A program made the translations under genes and the position numbers. Positions 1 through 8,014 of a stretch of 64,000 bases of DNA are shown here, piece after piece. Under the pieces are notes generated by a model. That model saw only the letters and a program-made list of their open reading frames with translations, did not search any database and was not told where the DNA came from. Each line of letters begins with the position of its first letter. Positions within the stretch are counted from its first letter, which is position 1. The DNA is from Mucilaginibacter mallensis (GTDB lineage: Bacteria; Bacteroidota; Bacteroidia; Sphingobacteriales; Sphingobacteriaceae), in NCBI RefSeq assembly GCF_900105165.1, contig NZ_LT629740.1:4216001-4280000 (forward strand). Direction: 5' to 3'.

Positions 1-544
1 GTATTTCCCAGCCACTGTAAGCAGGTTTAAGTGGCCCGGTTATCGAAAGCCCGTCATCCGCTAAAGGAACATAGCCGCCATTATTGAAATACAAGTATCG
101 CTTCCCCTCAGCATCTGTAAAATGCCCCGGATCAATATAGCCAATCTTCAGATCCACCGGATCGCTCCATGGGCCGTTAATTGAATTGGCCGTGACTACA
201 TAATTTGTATTACCAGCCGGAAAATAGATGTAATATTTATCCTTGTATTTAACCAGGGCCGGGGCCCAAACAGAACCTACATATTTATGTAGTGCATGTG
301 CTACCGGTGTCCAATTGACCAGGTCTTTTGAATGCCAGATCAATAAGCCCGGGTAATAATCAAAAGACGAGTGAACTATGTAATAATCATCACCATCGCG
401 CAATATGCTTGGGTCAGGATAATCGCCCGAAAAAATTGGATTTAAATAATAGCCATCCCCTTTTATATTGGTAGTTGTTTGCTGTTGCGCATTTAATAGA
501 TACGCCAATAGCATAAACATAATTATTGCAAATATTTTCTTCAT
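1..544 (-). CDS. GH43-family glycoside hydrolase (beta-xylosidase/arabinosidase type), 3' end outside window
   Basis: Reading from ATG at 544 towards 1 gives a signal peptide (MKKIFAIIMFMLLAYLLNAQ) and then a five-bladed-propeller GH43 start. SGDYPDPSILRDGDDYY carries the usual catalytic-base Asp. Further on are WAPALVKYKDKYYIYFPAG and a DPG motif near residue 145, the expected place of the second Asp. The family hydrolyses arabinofuranosyl or xylosyl linkages in plant polysaccharides, and the leader suggests periplasmic or surface location. About 181 codons are visible; the C-terminal half, including the general acid, lies outside the window. It diverges from the gene at 707. Subfamily and substrate cannot be assigned. 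Confidence 0.9.
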   Translation of the reverse strand, partial: MKKIFAIIMFMLLAYLLNAQQQTTTNIKGDGYYLNPIFSGDYPDPSILRDGDDYYIVHSSFDYYPGLLIWHSKDLVNWTPVAHALHKYVGSVWAPALVKYKDKYYIYFPAGNTNYVVTANSINGPWSDPVDLKIGYIDPGHFTDAEGKRYLYFNNGGYVPLADDGLSITGPLKPAYSGWEI

Positions 545-706
545 ATTGATCACCATCGTTATAGATTAAAAGTTTGGCTGATAACACAAAACTTTATTGC
601 AAGCTATTAATATTTTTACGATTTGATACAGCTTCGGCCTTACCTTTTAAGCATTTATAATTAACCGGATTAATTCCTAATTTTATAGCTAAAATAAGTC
701 GCTATT

Positions 707-1303
707 ATGACCAAGTTAGCCCAGGCATTTCAAGCATTTGATGACTATAACAAACAGGACCCTCATGCATTTACCTGGGATGGCCTTACCTATCCGCAGG
801 AATATTTTTTAGCATTAAAGCTATATGAGTGGGTGCTAAAATTAAATCCTGATGCAGATGAGGAGCTTTTATTAGCATCGCGCAGCCAGCATATTGGCAG
901 ATGGGAAATCCCGCGTGAGAGCTATCCTGATGGCAGAGAAGCCTATTTAAAATGGCGCAAGGACCTCGCCTTGTTTCACGCTGAAAAAGCGTCATCAATT
1001 ATGCAAGCAGTTGGATATAATGAGGAGCAAATTGCACGCGTAAGGCAAATTATTTTAAAACAAAAGCTAAAGGTTGATGCCGATGTGCAAACCATAGAGA
1101 ATGCACTCTGTTTAGTATTTCTTGAATTTCAATATGAAGATTTTTACCCCAAACATCCCCCTGAAAAAGTAGTGAACATACTGAGGAAATCGCTATTAAA
1201 AATGGATAGTCATGGCCATCAGTTTGCCCTCAATTTAAAATTTTCAGACCAGGGGCTCCATTATATTAATGAGGCTTTAAACAGCATCAAACAAAACCAA
1301 TAA
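707..1303 (+). CDS. DUF4202 domain-containing protein
   Basis: This 198-residue soluble protein has no signal peptide. It matches DUF4202 as I recall it: LASRSQHIGRWEIPRESYPDG followed by YLKWRKDLALFHAEKA, plus a helical C-terminal half. The SRSQHI and FHAEKA blocks rich in His and Glu give an all-helical fold resembling HD-type hydrolases, but no activity is established to my knowledge. The ATG is the first in frame. It converges with the ClC gene, with 8 bp between stops. Function unknown. Confidence 0.8.
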   Translation: MTKLAQAFQAFDDYNKQDPHAFTWDGLTYPQEYFLALKLYEWVLKLNPDADEELLLASRSQHIGRWEIPRESYPDGREAYLKWRKDLALFHAEKASSIMQAVGYNEEQIARVRQIILKQKLKVDADVQTIENALCLVFLEFQYEDFYPKHPPEKVVNILRKSLLKMDSHGHQFALNLKFSDQGLHYINEALNSIKQNQ

Positions 1304-1311
1304 TTAAATAT

Positions 1312-2589
1312 TTACGGTTGGAGTTTTACTTTGTAAGCTCCTTTATAACTATATACGGTATAGCTGCAAATAAACTGTGCTGAGTATTTGGCTATAAAAC
1401 AGGCAATAATTATCGGTATAAAAAGCACATAACCACCTGGCACCAGGCTGCAGGTTAAGAATGCCGATGTTAGGGGCGCATGTATAGCTGCGCTTAAAGC
1501 AGAGGCTGCACCTACCAGCGCAAAGTTTAAAACGATAAACTGGGTATTAAAAAAGTGGTTTATCATTACAGCAAACAACATTCCCAATACCGCGCCCGAA
1601 ACAATGCTCGGGGCAAATACACCGCCATCTCCGCCTGCCCCCAATGTAAGCGACGCTACAACGGGCTTTAGTATAACTATCGCTAAAAGCAACAACACAA
1701 AATTTATAGTAAATGGTTGATGCTGGATCTGATTTAACAAACCAGGTATAGCGTGATAGCTGTCACCATATAATTGCGGCATGCATAGTATAGATAACCC
1801 AACCAAAATAGCGCCGACGTTTACTCTTATAAAGTTGTTGTTAATCTTCCCGAATCTATCTTTAAGGAAAATTACAACTTTAGTAAAATAGACAGCCACG
1901 AAACCCGACAGTATGCTCAGTATAATTAAGTATGGAACTGCATGAAAATTCCAGCTGGTTACCGTAAAATTAAATAGCGTATTGTGGTCAAAAATGAACA
2001 TGAACCCCCATGCTATTAAAGCAGAACAGGCACAGCTAATGAATATTGTTTTGGTAAGCTTTTTGGCAATCACTTCAACAGCAAACAGAAAACCGGCCAG
2101 TGGGCTCCCAAATAAGGTGGCAACCCCGGCAGCAACCCCGGCACATATCAGTTCCGTTTTATAAATATTGGCGATTGATTTCCTTTTATAAGCGGCCGAA
2201 CCAATAGCAGCCGTTGCCACAACTGTTGATACTTCGATACCCGTAGAGCCACCAAAAATTACGGTTAAAAACCCATTAAAGTAATGCGATGGAATTTTAT
2301 AAGCAGGTAATTCGTCGCGCCTGTTCTCAATGGTTTGATATATTTCTTTGATGCCCTTATTTGCCTTACCCTTAAATAAATATTTCCTTAAAAAGTAGAT
2401 CGCGGTGATGCCGATTGTTGGAAGCAAAACAAACAGTAACGGAAAATTACTGGCCTTTTGTAAAATATGATCTTCATAAAACCCTGTTACTTTCTTTAAA
2501 GAATCTGCAAGAAGTATTGAAAATACGGCAACAATTATTGAAACGATAATTAGCTTGAAATAATGAAATCGGATAATAGCTTTTCGCAT
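1312..2589 (-). CDS. ClC-family chloride channel or H+/Cl- antiporter
   Basis: The 425-residue protein is polytopic, with about ten hydrophobic segments. Recognizable ClC motifs are GGSTGIEVSTV, where the Glu sits at the gating-glutamate position of GxEGP, then FGSPLAGFLFAVEV, and late in the protein GAGGDGGVFAPSIVSGA, the GGxFxP anion-binding motif. A retained gating Glu is usual in proton-coupled antiporters, though that alone does not settle the mechanism. No C-terminal CBS domains are present. It is transcribed away from the Crp/Fnr gene at 2833, and the 243-bp divergent region carries an operator-like array, so the two may be regulated together. Confidence 0.9.
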   Translation of the reverse strand: MRKAIIRFHYFKLIIVSIIVAVFSILLADSLKKVTGFYEDHILQKASNFPLLFVLLPTIGITAIYFLRKYLFKGKANKGIKEIYQTIENRRDELPAYKIPSHYFNGFLTVIFGGSTGIEVSTVVATAAIGSAAYKRKSIANIYKTELICAGVAAGVATLFGSPLAGFLFAVEVIAKKLTKTIFISCACSALIAWGFMFIFDHNTLFNFTVTSWNFHAVPYLIILSILSGFVAVYFTKVVIFLKDRFGKINNNFIRVNVGAILVGLSILCMPQLYGDSYHAIPGLLNQIQHQPFTINFVLLLLAIVILKPVVASLTLGAGGDGGVFAPSIVSGAVLGMLFAVMINHFFNTQFIVLNFALVGAASALSAAIHAPLTSAFLTCSLVPGGYVLFIPIIIACFIAKYSAQFICSYTVYSYKGAYKVKLQP

Positions 2590-2715
2590 AAAATATAAAA
2601 TAGAATTTACTGGGTTTGATTAATGACTAATGTTATGAGTTGTCCTGATCATTTTTTATGATACCTGAATTATTGCAAAAGTAAAATTTATCCGTATTCC
2701 TTTAGTCATTTTATG

Positions 2716-2748
2716 GCAATTTATATTGCATGTGCAATGTTTTATTGC
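2716..2748. promoter_or_regulatory. Operator-like array of four GCAAT/ATTGC half-sites
   Basis: Half-sites alternate in orientation: GCAAT at 2716-2720, ATTGC at 2725-2729, GCAAT at 2734-2738 and ATTGC at 2744-2748, spaced 9 to 10 bp, about one helical turn. The central pair forms ATTGCATGTGCAAT. TTG-N-CAA dyads are typical targets of Crp/Fnr proteins, and a Crp/Fnr gene starts 85 bp away. Autoregulation, and possibly control of the divergent ClC gene, is inferred. Confidence 0.45.
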
Positions 2749-2832
2749 ATCATATTTTCAATCACCGTATTATTGTATGTCTTTTGCAGTATTATAAGCA
2801 TGAGATTAATTGCAAGATTTAATAATTTCTGA

Positions 2833-3528
2833 ATGATAAAAAATCAACACCAGTGCGACCTTAATACTTGCTTTTTGTGTACAACCTGCTTAAGTGACTG
2901 GAAACCTGCGATTGAAGCAAATAAAAAAAATCTGCTCATAAAAAGAGGCCAAGAAATTTTTAAGGAGGGTGACCCGGTAACCGGCATCTACTTTGTATAT
3001 GAAGGAAATATTAAGGTGCATAAAAAATGGGATAACGAAAAAGAACTTATCATCAGGTTTGCCACAAAAGGTGACATATTAGGGCATCTTGGATTAGACG
3101 GTAGTAATATTTATCCCGCATCGGCTACCGCCCTGGAAACAGCAACCATTTGCTACCTGCCGATGAATTTCTTTGAATCATCCCTAAAAATAAATAATGA
3201 GTTTGCGATAAAACTGATGCGTTTTTTTGCGGGTGAATTGCAAAAGTCAGAAAAAAGGATGCGCAATTTGGTGCATATGCCGGTAAAAGCGCGCGTAGCA
3301 CAGGCTATTATTACGTTAAAAAATCAGTTTGGTGTAAATGCTGATGGTTTTATTGATATTGAACTGACAAGGCAGGATCTCGCCTCATTTTCAGGTGCCG
3401 CTTATGAATCTTTATTCCGGACCATTAATGATTTGGTAACAGATAATATGATAACGATTTCAGGGAAAAGCATGACTATTAAAAATGAACATGAGTTGCT
3501 ACAATTGATCTCAAAAGCCGAATATTAA
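2833..3528 (+). CDS. Crp/Fnr-family transcriptional regulator with N-terminal cysteine cluster
   Basis: The 231-residue protein has a cNMP-binding-type beta-roll (about 35-140; KRGQEIFKEGDPVTGIYFV and FATKGDILGHLG), a long dimer helix and a C-terminal winged helix (about 160-225; LTRQDLASFSGAAYESLFRT recognition region). Cys8, Cys13, Cys16 and Cys19 form CX4CX2CX2C before the sensor domain, which resembles the Fe-S ligand region of FNR, so oxygen or redox sensing is plausible but unproven. The stop is 2 bp before the 2Fe-2S gene, and the HPP gene follows, giving a likely three-gene operon. The upstream dyad array suggests autoregulation. An ordinary cyclic-nucleotide sensor is the alternative. 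Confidence 0.88.
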   Translation: MIKNQHQCDLNTCFLCTTCLSDWKPAIEANKKNLLIKRGQEIFKEGDPVTGIYFVYEGNIKVHKKWDNEKELIIRFATKGDILGHLGLDGSNIYPASATALETATICYLPMNFFESSLKINNEFAIKLMRFFAGELQKSEKRMRNLVHMPVKARVAQAIITLKNQFGVNADGFIDIELTRQDLASFSGAAYESLFRTINDLVTDNMITISGKSMTIKNEHELLQLISKAEY

Positions 3529-3530
3529 CT

Positions 3531-3815
3531 ATGCCTTCTGATAAAAGCAACATACCCTTAACACTTGTTTATAAAGGCGAATATTACCCTATACGCACCT
3601 ATGTAAATGAGTATTGCAGCCTGATGACCCTGGTCTCTAACCGTTTAGCGATTCCCGGTTTTGGCTTATGCTGTGGTATGGGAAGCTGTGGTACCTGTAT
3701 GGTTATGATGGGCAGTAAACATTCTTCAATCTCCAGACCGGTTTTGGCATGCGATATTCAAGTCGATGACGAACTCTCCAATACACAAATTAATATTCCT
3801 GAAACACGGTACTAA
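3531..3815 (+). CDS. Small 2Fe-2S ferredoxin-like protein
   Basis: This 94-residue protein has the motif CGMGSCGTC. Cys48, Cys53, Cys56 and Cys74 give CX4CX2CX17C, as in the [2Fe-2S] domain of plant-type ferredoxins and molybdenum hydroxylase small subunits. Cys29 and Cys47 are extra. It is a soluble electron carrier with no fused domain. It lies 2 bp behind the Crp/Fnr gene and 36 bp before the HPP gene, so all three are probably co-transcribed. Its redox partner is not visible here. It could feed electrons to a reductase elsewhere or act with the regulator as a redox sensor; both are inference. Confidence 0.8.
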   Translation: MPSDKSNIPLTLVYKGEYYPIRTYVNEYCSLMTLVSNRLAIPGFGLCCGMGSCGTCMVMMGSKHSSISRPVLACDIQVDDELSNTQINIPETRY

Positions 3816-3851
3816 TTTTAAAAACCGCTTAATAGCCATTTTACAATTTTC

Positions 3852-4478
3852 ATGAAAAAACATCTACGAAGACACGCCAGAACCGCGAAGTTTATATTTT
3901 ACAAAGAAACCCTTATTGATTATAAAGAACACATTTGGACATTCTTAGGTTCATTCGCTGGTATTGGTTTAATTGGCTGGATGCAAAGCAAGCAGTTTAG
4001 TGTGTCCGATAACATCTTTTTGATCGGCTCATTTGGGGCATCTTCGGTATTGATCTACGGTATCATTAACAGTCCGCTGGCGCAACCCCGCAACCTGATA
4101 GGCGGCCATGTGGTTTGCGCGCTGGTTGGTGTTACCGTTTATAAGCTAATCCCCGATCAGTTATGGCTATCCTCTGCTCTATCGGTTTCCATTGCTATTG
4201 TACTCATGCAAATAACTAAAACCCTACACCCGCCGGGCGGTGCCACTGCTTTGATAGCCAATATTGGTTCGGCAAAAATAAAAGCGTTGGGTTACCTGTA
4301 TGTATTAAGTCCGGTGCTATCCGGTGCTTGCATATTACTACTGGTAGCCATCGTTTTTAATAACCGCACCTCGCACCGCAGTTATCCCAATAATAAAAGG
4401 TTTGGCGAAGGTATAAACGCTAACCAGGCAAGGCCAGCTTTAAAAAACGGCTTTTTACATTTGTTTAAAAGGCAATAA
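3852..4478 (+). CDS. HPP-family integral membrane protein
   Basis: The 208-residue protein has four to five membrane segments and the family signature LHPPGGATALIA around residue 125. HPP proteins are membrane proteins; a plant chloroplast member has been linked to nitrite transport, but the bacterial substrate is generally unknown. The N-terminus is basic and cytoplasmic-like. It is the last gene of the Crp/Fnr - ferredoxin - HPP group. With a ClC channel on the other side of the regulator, anion handling is a reasonable theme but only an inference. Confidence 0.85.
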   Translation: MKKHLRRHARTAKFIFYKETLIDYKEHIWTFLGSFAGIGLIGWMQSKQFSVSDNIFLIGSFGASSVLIYGIINSPLAQPRNLIGGHVVCALVGVTVYKLIPDQLWLSSALSVSIAIVLMQITKTLHPPGGATALIANIGSAKIKALGYLYVLSPVLSGACILLLVAIVFNNRTSHRSYPNNKRFGEGINANQARPALKNGFLHLFKRQ

Positions 4479-4495
4479 TGGTAAACGCTCAGGTT

Positions 4496-4700
4496 ATAAG
4501 CATATCATAGGTGTTCGGAAGATGGGAAAAAGAAGCATTGGCCTTGTGCGATTCCCGCCTTGGGGCGGGGAGGGTGGGGTTTAACAGCTTATTTGGTGTA
4601 TAAACCCCTCCCTGCCACTTCACATCCAACCACACCCCTCCCGTCGGGAGGGAATTAAAAACAGAAAATACAATCTTCCGAACACTTATGATACGCATAT
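4496..4700. repeat. MITE-like element with about 28-bp terminal inverted repeats
   Basis: The ends are imperfect inverted repeats: 4496-4523 pairs with 4673-4700, with a perfect 13-bp core (gtgttcggaagat against atcttccgaacac) and three mismatches beyond it. The 150-bp interior is GC-rich and itself palindromic, with cccgccttggggcggg and ccctcccgtcgggaggg hairpins. It lies between convergently unrelated genes (HPP stop and Dyp peroxidase start). It encodes no transposase; a weak 75-codon minus-strand frame inside it is not convincing. Confidence 0.6.
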
Positions 4701-4808
4701 GAAAAAGATAAGTCAATTTTTCAGGATCAGAATTAATAATCCTATATTAATACAGTTAACGATTTTTTTTATTTTCGTAACGCACATCAGGCAATATATT
4801 ATAAGCTT

Positions 4809-5735
4809 ATGAATCCGGATTCACAGAATGTAACAGACTACACCAATAACAATACCATATTTATGGTCTGGAGTTTTAAGGACAACCTGGAGGTTAGGGA
4901 TACTTTTAACCAGGTTTGCAGTTTGCTTATCAATCTTAATAATTCCGCAAATGTCCGTTTCCCGGTTTCAAGGGCAAGCTGTGTAATGGGAATCGGGTAT
5001 GATGCATGGCTACGGCTTGGGCTTCCTGTTCCATTGCCTAAAGAATTAGCAGATTTTGCGCCCATCATTGGCGATAAACACACGGCAGTTTCTTCTAAAG
5101 GAGACTTACATTTTCATATAAGAGCAGATAACACAAGTATATGCTATGATATGGCATCCGCAATAGCAGACATTTTGGCCCCGGTGGCAATCAGTATAGA
5201 AGAAATTCATGGTTTCAGGTATTGGGACAGTCGCTCTATTTTAGGTTTTGTTGATGGTACTGAAAATCCTCATGGACAGGACAGGGAATACTTTGGTATA
5301 CTAGGAGATGATGATCCTGTTTATAAAGGCGGAAGCTATCTTTTTGTACAAAAGTACGTTCATGATCTAACAGCCTGGAAAGGCCTTTCGACCGAGCAAC
5401 AGGAGAAAGTGATCGGGCGGTCTAAATCCAATGATATAGAAATGGCCGATGAGGTAAAGCCCTCCAATTCACATATAGCTTTGGCCAATGTTGGTGATGA
5501 CTTTAAAATTGTTCGTGATAATATGCCTTTTGGCAACATGTCAACCAATGAAATGGGTACTTATTTCATTGCTTATGCAAGCACATTCACCACGGTACAA
5601 AAAATGTTGAATAACATGTTTATTGGCTCCCCTAAAGGAAATTATGACAGGATACTGGATTTCAGCACACCAAAAACGGGTAGCTTATTTTTTGTACCAA
5701 CGTTTAATATGATAGATGATTTTTCATCAAACTAA
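4809..5735 (+). CDS. Dyp-type heme peroxidase
   Basis: The 308-residue protein is near the usual length of the short (YfeX-like) Dyp peroxidases. It contains the hallmark GFVDGTENPHG (GxxDG, distal Asp). The conserved His region NSHIALANVG, the distal Arg in VRDNMPFGN and the C-terminal IGSPKGNYDR complete the heme pocket. No Sec or Tat signal is seen, so it is probably cytoplasmic or loaded into an encapsulin, although no encapsulin gene is nearby. It oxidizes substrates with H2O2. It appears monocistronic. Confidence 0.9.
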   Translation: MNPDSQNVTDYTNNNTIFMVWSFKDNLEVRDTFNQVCSLLINLNNSANVRFPVSRASCVMGIGYDAWLRLGLPVPLPKELADFAPIIGDKHTAVSSKGDLHFHIRADNTSICYDMASAIADILAPVAISIEEIHGFRYWDSRSILGFVDGTENPHGQDREYFGILGDDDPVYKGGSYLFVQKYVHDLTAWKGLSTEQQEKVIGRSKSNDIEMADEVKPSNSHIALANVGDDFKIVRDNMPFGNMSTNEMGTYFIAYASTFTTVQKMLNNMFIGSPKGNYDRILDFSTPKTGSLFFVPTFNMIDDFSSN

Positions 5736-5833
5736 ACTTCAGCCCTGCGGCCACTGCTGCCGCATAACTATAAACTTGTACTTTTAATATAGTATCTCAC
5801 CGTTAGCACTAAACGAACACAAATCATTATGGC

Positions 5834-7828
5834 ATGGTAACTAAACCGTTTTATCAGACACTTATCAATAGAATTTTACTTCCCGGCTTATTTCTTTTTT
5901 TTATCAATATAAGCTATGGCCAGGTTGTACTACCTGCTTGTTTTACCGATAACATGGTTTTACAACAGCAAACAAAAGTAAACCTTTGGGGAACTGAAAC
6001 CCCGGGTAAAAACTTTACCATAATTACCTCATGGAATAACAAAACCTATAAAGTTACAGGGGATGCACAGGGTAACTGGAAAATAAGAGTAAGCACCCCT
6101 GTTTACGGCGGCCCTTATACTATTACATTTAATGACGGCAAAATAACTACCCTGAAAAATATTTTGATTGGCGAGGTTTGGGTATGTTCGGGGCAATCGA
6201 ACATGGAAATGCAGTTAACCGGTTTTTATGGCGATGTGCTGAACCTAAAGTATGAGTTGGCTGATGCAGCTAATTATCCCGAAATACGTATGCTGAAAAT
6301 TGATAACAAAACCAGCTTTGCACCACTTGATAGTGTGCAAACCAAAGGCGGCTGGGCAATATGCACCCCAATAACCGTGCGTGATTTTTCGGCTGTTGCT
6401 TATTTTTTTGCGAAGAATTTATTTATAGATAAGCATATACCCATAGGTATTATTAATAGCACCTGGGGCGGCACAGTTGCCGAAGCCTGGACCAGCGGGA
6501 GCGCTTTAAAAACAATGCCAGCCTTCGCTCCGTTCGTAAAAGCTGCCGAAAGCGGCCTGACACAGGAAAAACTTGATGCGCGATACCGGGCGGAAGTAAG
6601 AAAGTGGATTGATACAATAAATGTAAAAGATCCTGGCTTTCAGCAAGGTAAATTGCTATGGGCCGAACCCGGTTTTGATGATTCGGCATGGCAAAAAATG
6701 GCTTTACCCACCTACTGGGAGCTGGCAGGCGTTCCCGATTATGATGGTACAATGTGGTTCAGGAAAAAGGTTACCATTCCTGCAGCATGGGCCGGCAGGG
6801 ATTTAAAACTAAACATGGGCGGTATTGATGATTACGATGTTTCTTACTTTAACGGGGCGGAAATCGGACATACCGAACTATTTATTTATAAACGCAGCTA
6901 TACCATACCCGGCAACCTGGTAAAAGCCGGCGAAAATACCATAGCCATACGCGTTTTTGACAATGGCGGCCTTGGTGGTATTAACAAAGGCCCGCTGCAA
7001 TTGTCGTTAGCTACTGATACTACGGGCCAGATTGATTTGGCAGGCCAATGGCTTTATCATAAAGCTAATGTACTTACACTGTTGCCACAACCGCCGGCAC
7101 AATCAAACAGCCCTAACCGGCCTGCGCTTATTTATAATGCCATGATAAATCCCATATTATCTTATACTATAAAAGGCGTAATATGGTACCAGGGTGAAAG
7201 TAATGCCGATAAGGCCATGCAATACCGGCAGCTTTTCCCGCTATTAATTAATGATTGGCGGCAAAAATGGAACGAAGGCAATTTTCCGTTTTATTTTGTG
7301 CAAATAGCCAATTATGCTGCCACCGACCAGCCACCTGCTGCTAATTGGCCCGCCCTGCGCGATGCCCAGCTAAGCGCGCTTACCGTACCTAATACGGGCA
7401 TGGCAGTGACTATTGATGTTGGCGATGCCAACCGTATACATCCTCAAAATAAACAGGAGACCGGCCGTCGCCTGGCATTAATAGCACGCGCAAAAACTTA
7501 CGGTGAAAACATCCCTTATTCAGGGCCAATTTATAAATCACAAATAATTTCCCGCGATAAAATTGAACTAAAATTCACCCATATCGATAATGGCTTGCTT
7601 GCCAAAGGCGACAGTCTGAAAGGATTTACCGTAGCGGGGGCTGATAAAAAATTCTATCCTGCACGAGCTATTATAGCTGGTGACAAAGTAATTGTGAACA
7701 GTAGCGATGTTGCTAATCCTGTTGCTGTGAGATATGCATGGGCAAATAATCCGTTGTGCAATTTATACAATGGGGCAAATCTACCAGCATCACCGTTCCG
7801 TACAGACAATTGGGACAATGTCAGGTAG
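5834..7828 (+). CDS. Sialate O-acetylesterase-type SGNH carbohydrate esterase
   Basis: The 664-residue secreted protein has an N-terminal signal segment (residues 8-30) and a small beta domain. An SGNH hydrolase follows, with the Ser in VCSGQSNMEM (about 120) and GVIWYQGESNADKA later on. Between these two halves lies a GH2-type jelly-roll carbohydrate-binding insert (about 275-400; MWFRKKVTIPAAWAGRDLKL). DVGDANRIHPQNK carries the catalytic Asp-x-x-His. The family removes acetyl groups from sialic acids or from plant glycans; in this organism acetylated hemicellulose is the likelier target. A start at 5829 would hit a stop after three codons, so 5834 is used. A paralogue is at 53610-55595. Confidence 0.88.
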   Translation: MVTKPFYQTLINRILLPGLFLFFINISYGQVVLPACFTDNMVLQQQTKVNLWGTETPGKNFTIITSWNNKTYKVTGDAQGNWKIRVSTPVYGGPYTITFNDGKITTLKNILIGEVWVCSGQSNMEMQLTGFYGDVLNLKYELADAANYPEIRMLKIDNKTSFAPLDSVQTKGGWAICTPITVRDFSAVAYFFAKNLFIDKHIPIGIINSTWGGTVAEAWTSGSALKTMPAFAPFVKAAESGLTQEKLDARYRAEVRKWIDTINVKDPGFQQGKLLWAEPGFDDSAWQKMALPTYWELAGVPDYDGTMWFRKKVTIPAAWAGRDLKLNMGGIDDYDVSYFNGAEIGHTELFIYKRSYTIPGNLVKAGENTIAIRVFDNGGLGGINKGPLQLSLATDTTGQIDLAGQWLYHKANVLTLLPQPPAQSNSPNRPALIYNAMINPILSYTIKGVIWYQGESNADKAMQYRQLFPLLINDWRQKWNEGNFPFYFVQIANYAATDQPPAANWPALRDAQLSALTVPNTGMAVTIDVGDANRIHPQNKQETGRRLALIARAKTYGENIPYSGPIYKSQIISRDKIELKFTHIDNGLLAKGDSLKGFTVAGADKKFYPARAIIAGDKVIVNSSDVANPVAVRYAWANNPLCNLYNGANLPASPFRTDNWDNVR

Positions 7829-7954
7829 ATAAAACACTCCGCCAACTTAAAAGCAACAGAATAATAATAATGGCCGCGGTGATCAATCCTTTATAACAGA
7901 ATTAAGATAATCACATTCCAGCACTATCTCCTGCTATATTTAGCATACATAACC

Positions 7955-7981
7955 AAAAAATGGCTGGAGATGGACCTCCAG
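7955..7981 (-). terminator. Rho-independent terminator of the TonB receptor gene
   Basis: Read on the minus strand, a stem (ctggag / ctccag, 7964-7981) with a 6-nt loop is followed shortly by a run of six T (7955-7960). It lies 34 bp after the stop of the gene at 8015. Confidence 0.55.
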
Positions 7982-8014
7982 TCATTCTATAATGTTTCGT
8001 TTATTTGTTATCTT

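Noticed and set aside
4489-4716. 75-codon minus-strand frame
   Set aside because: It is made by the palindromic repeat element, has Pro/Arg-rich composition from the GC-rich hairpins and no ribosome site.
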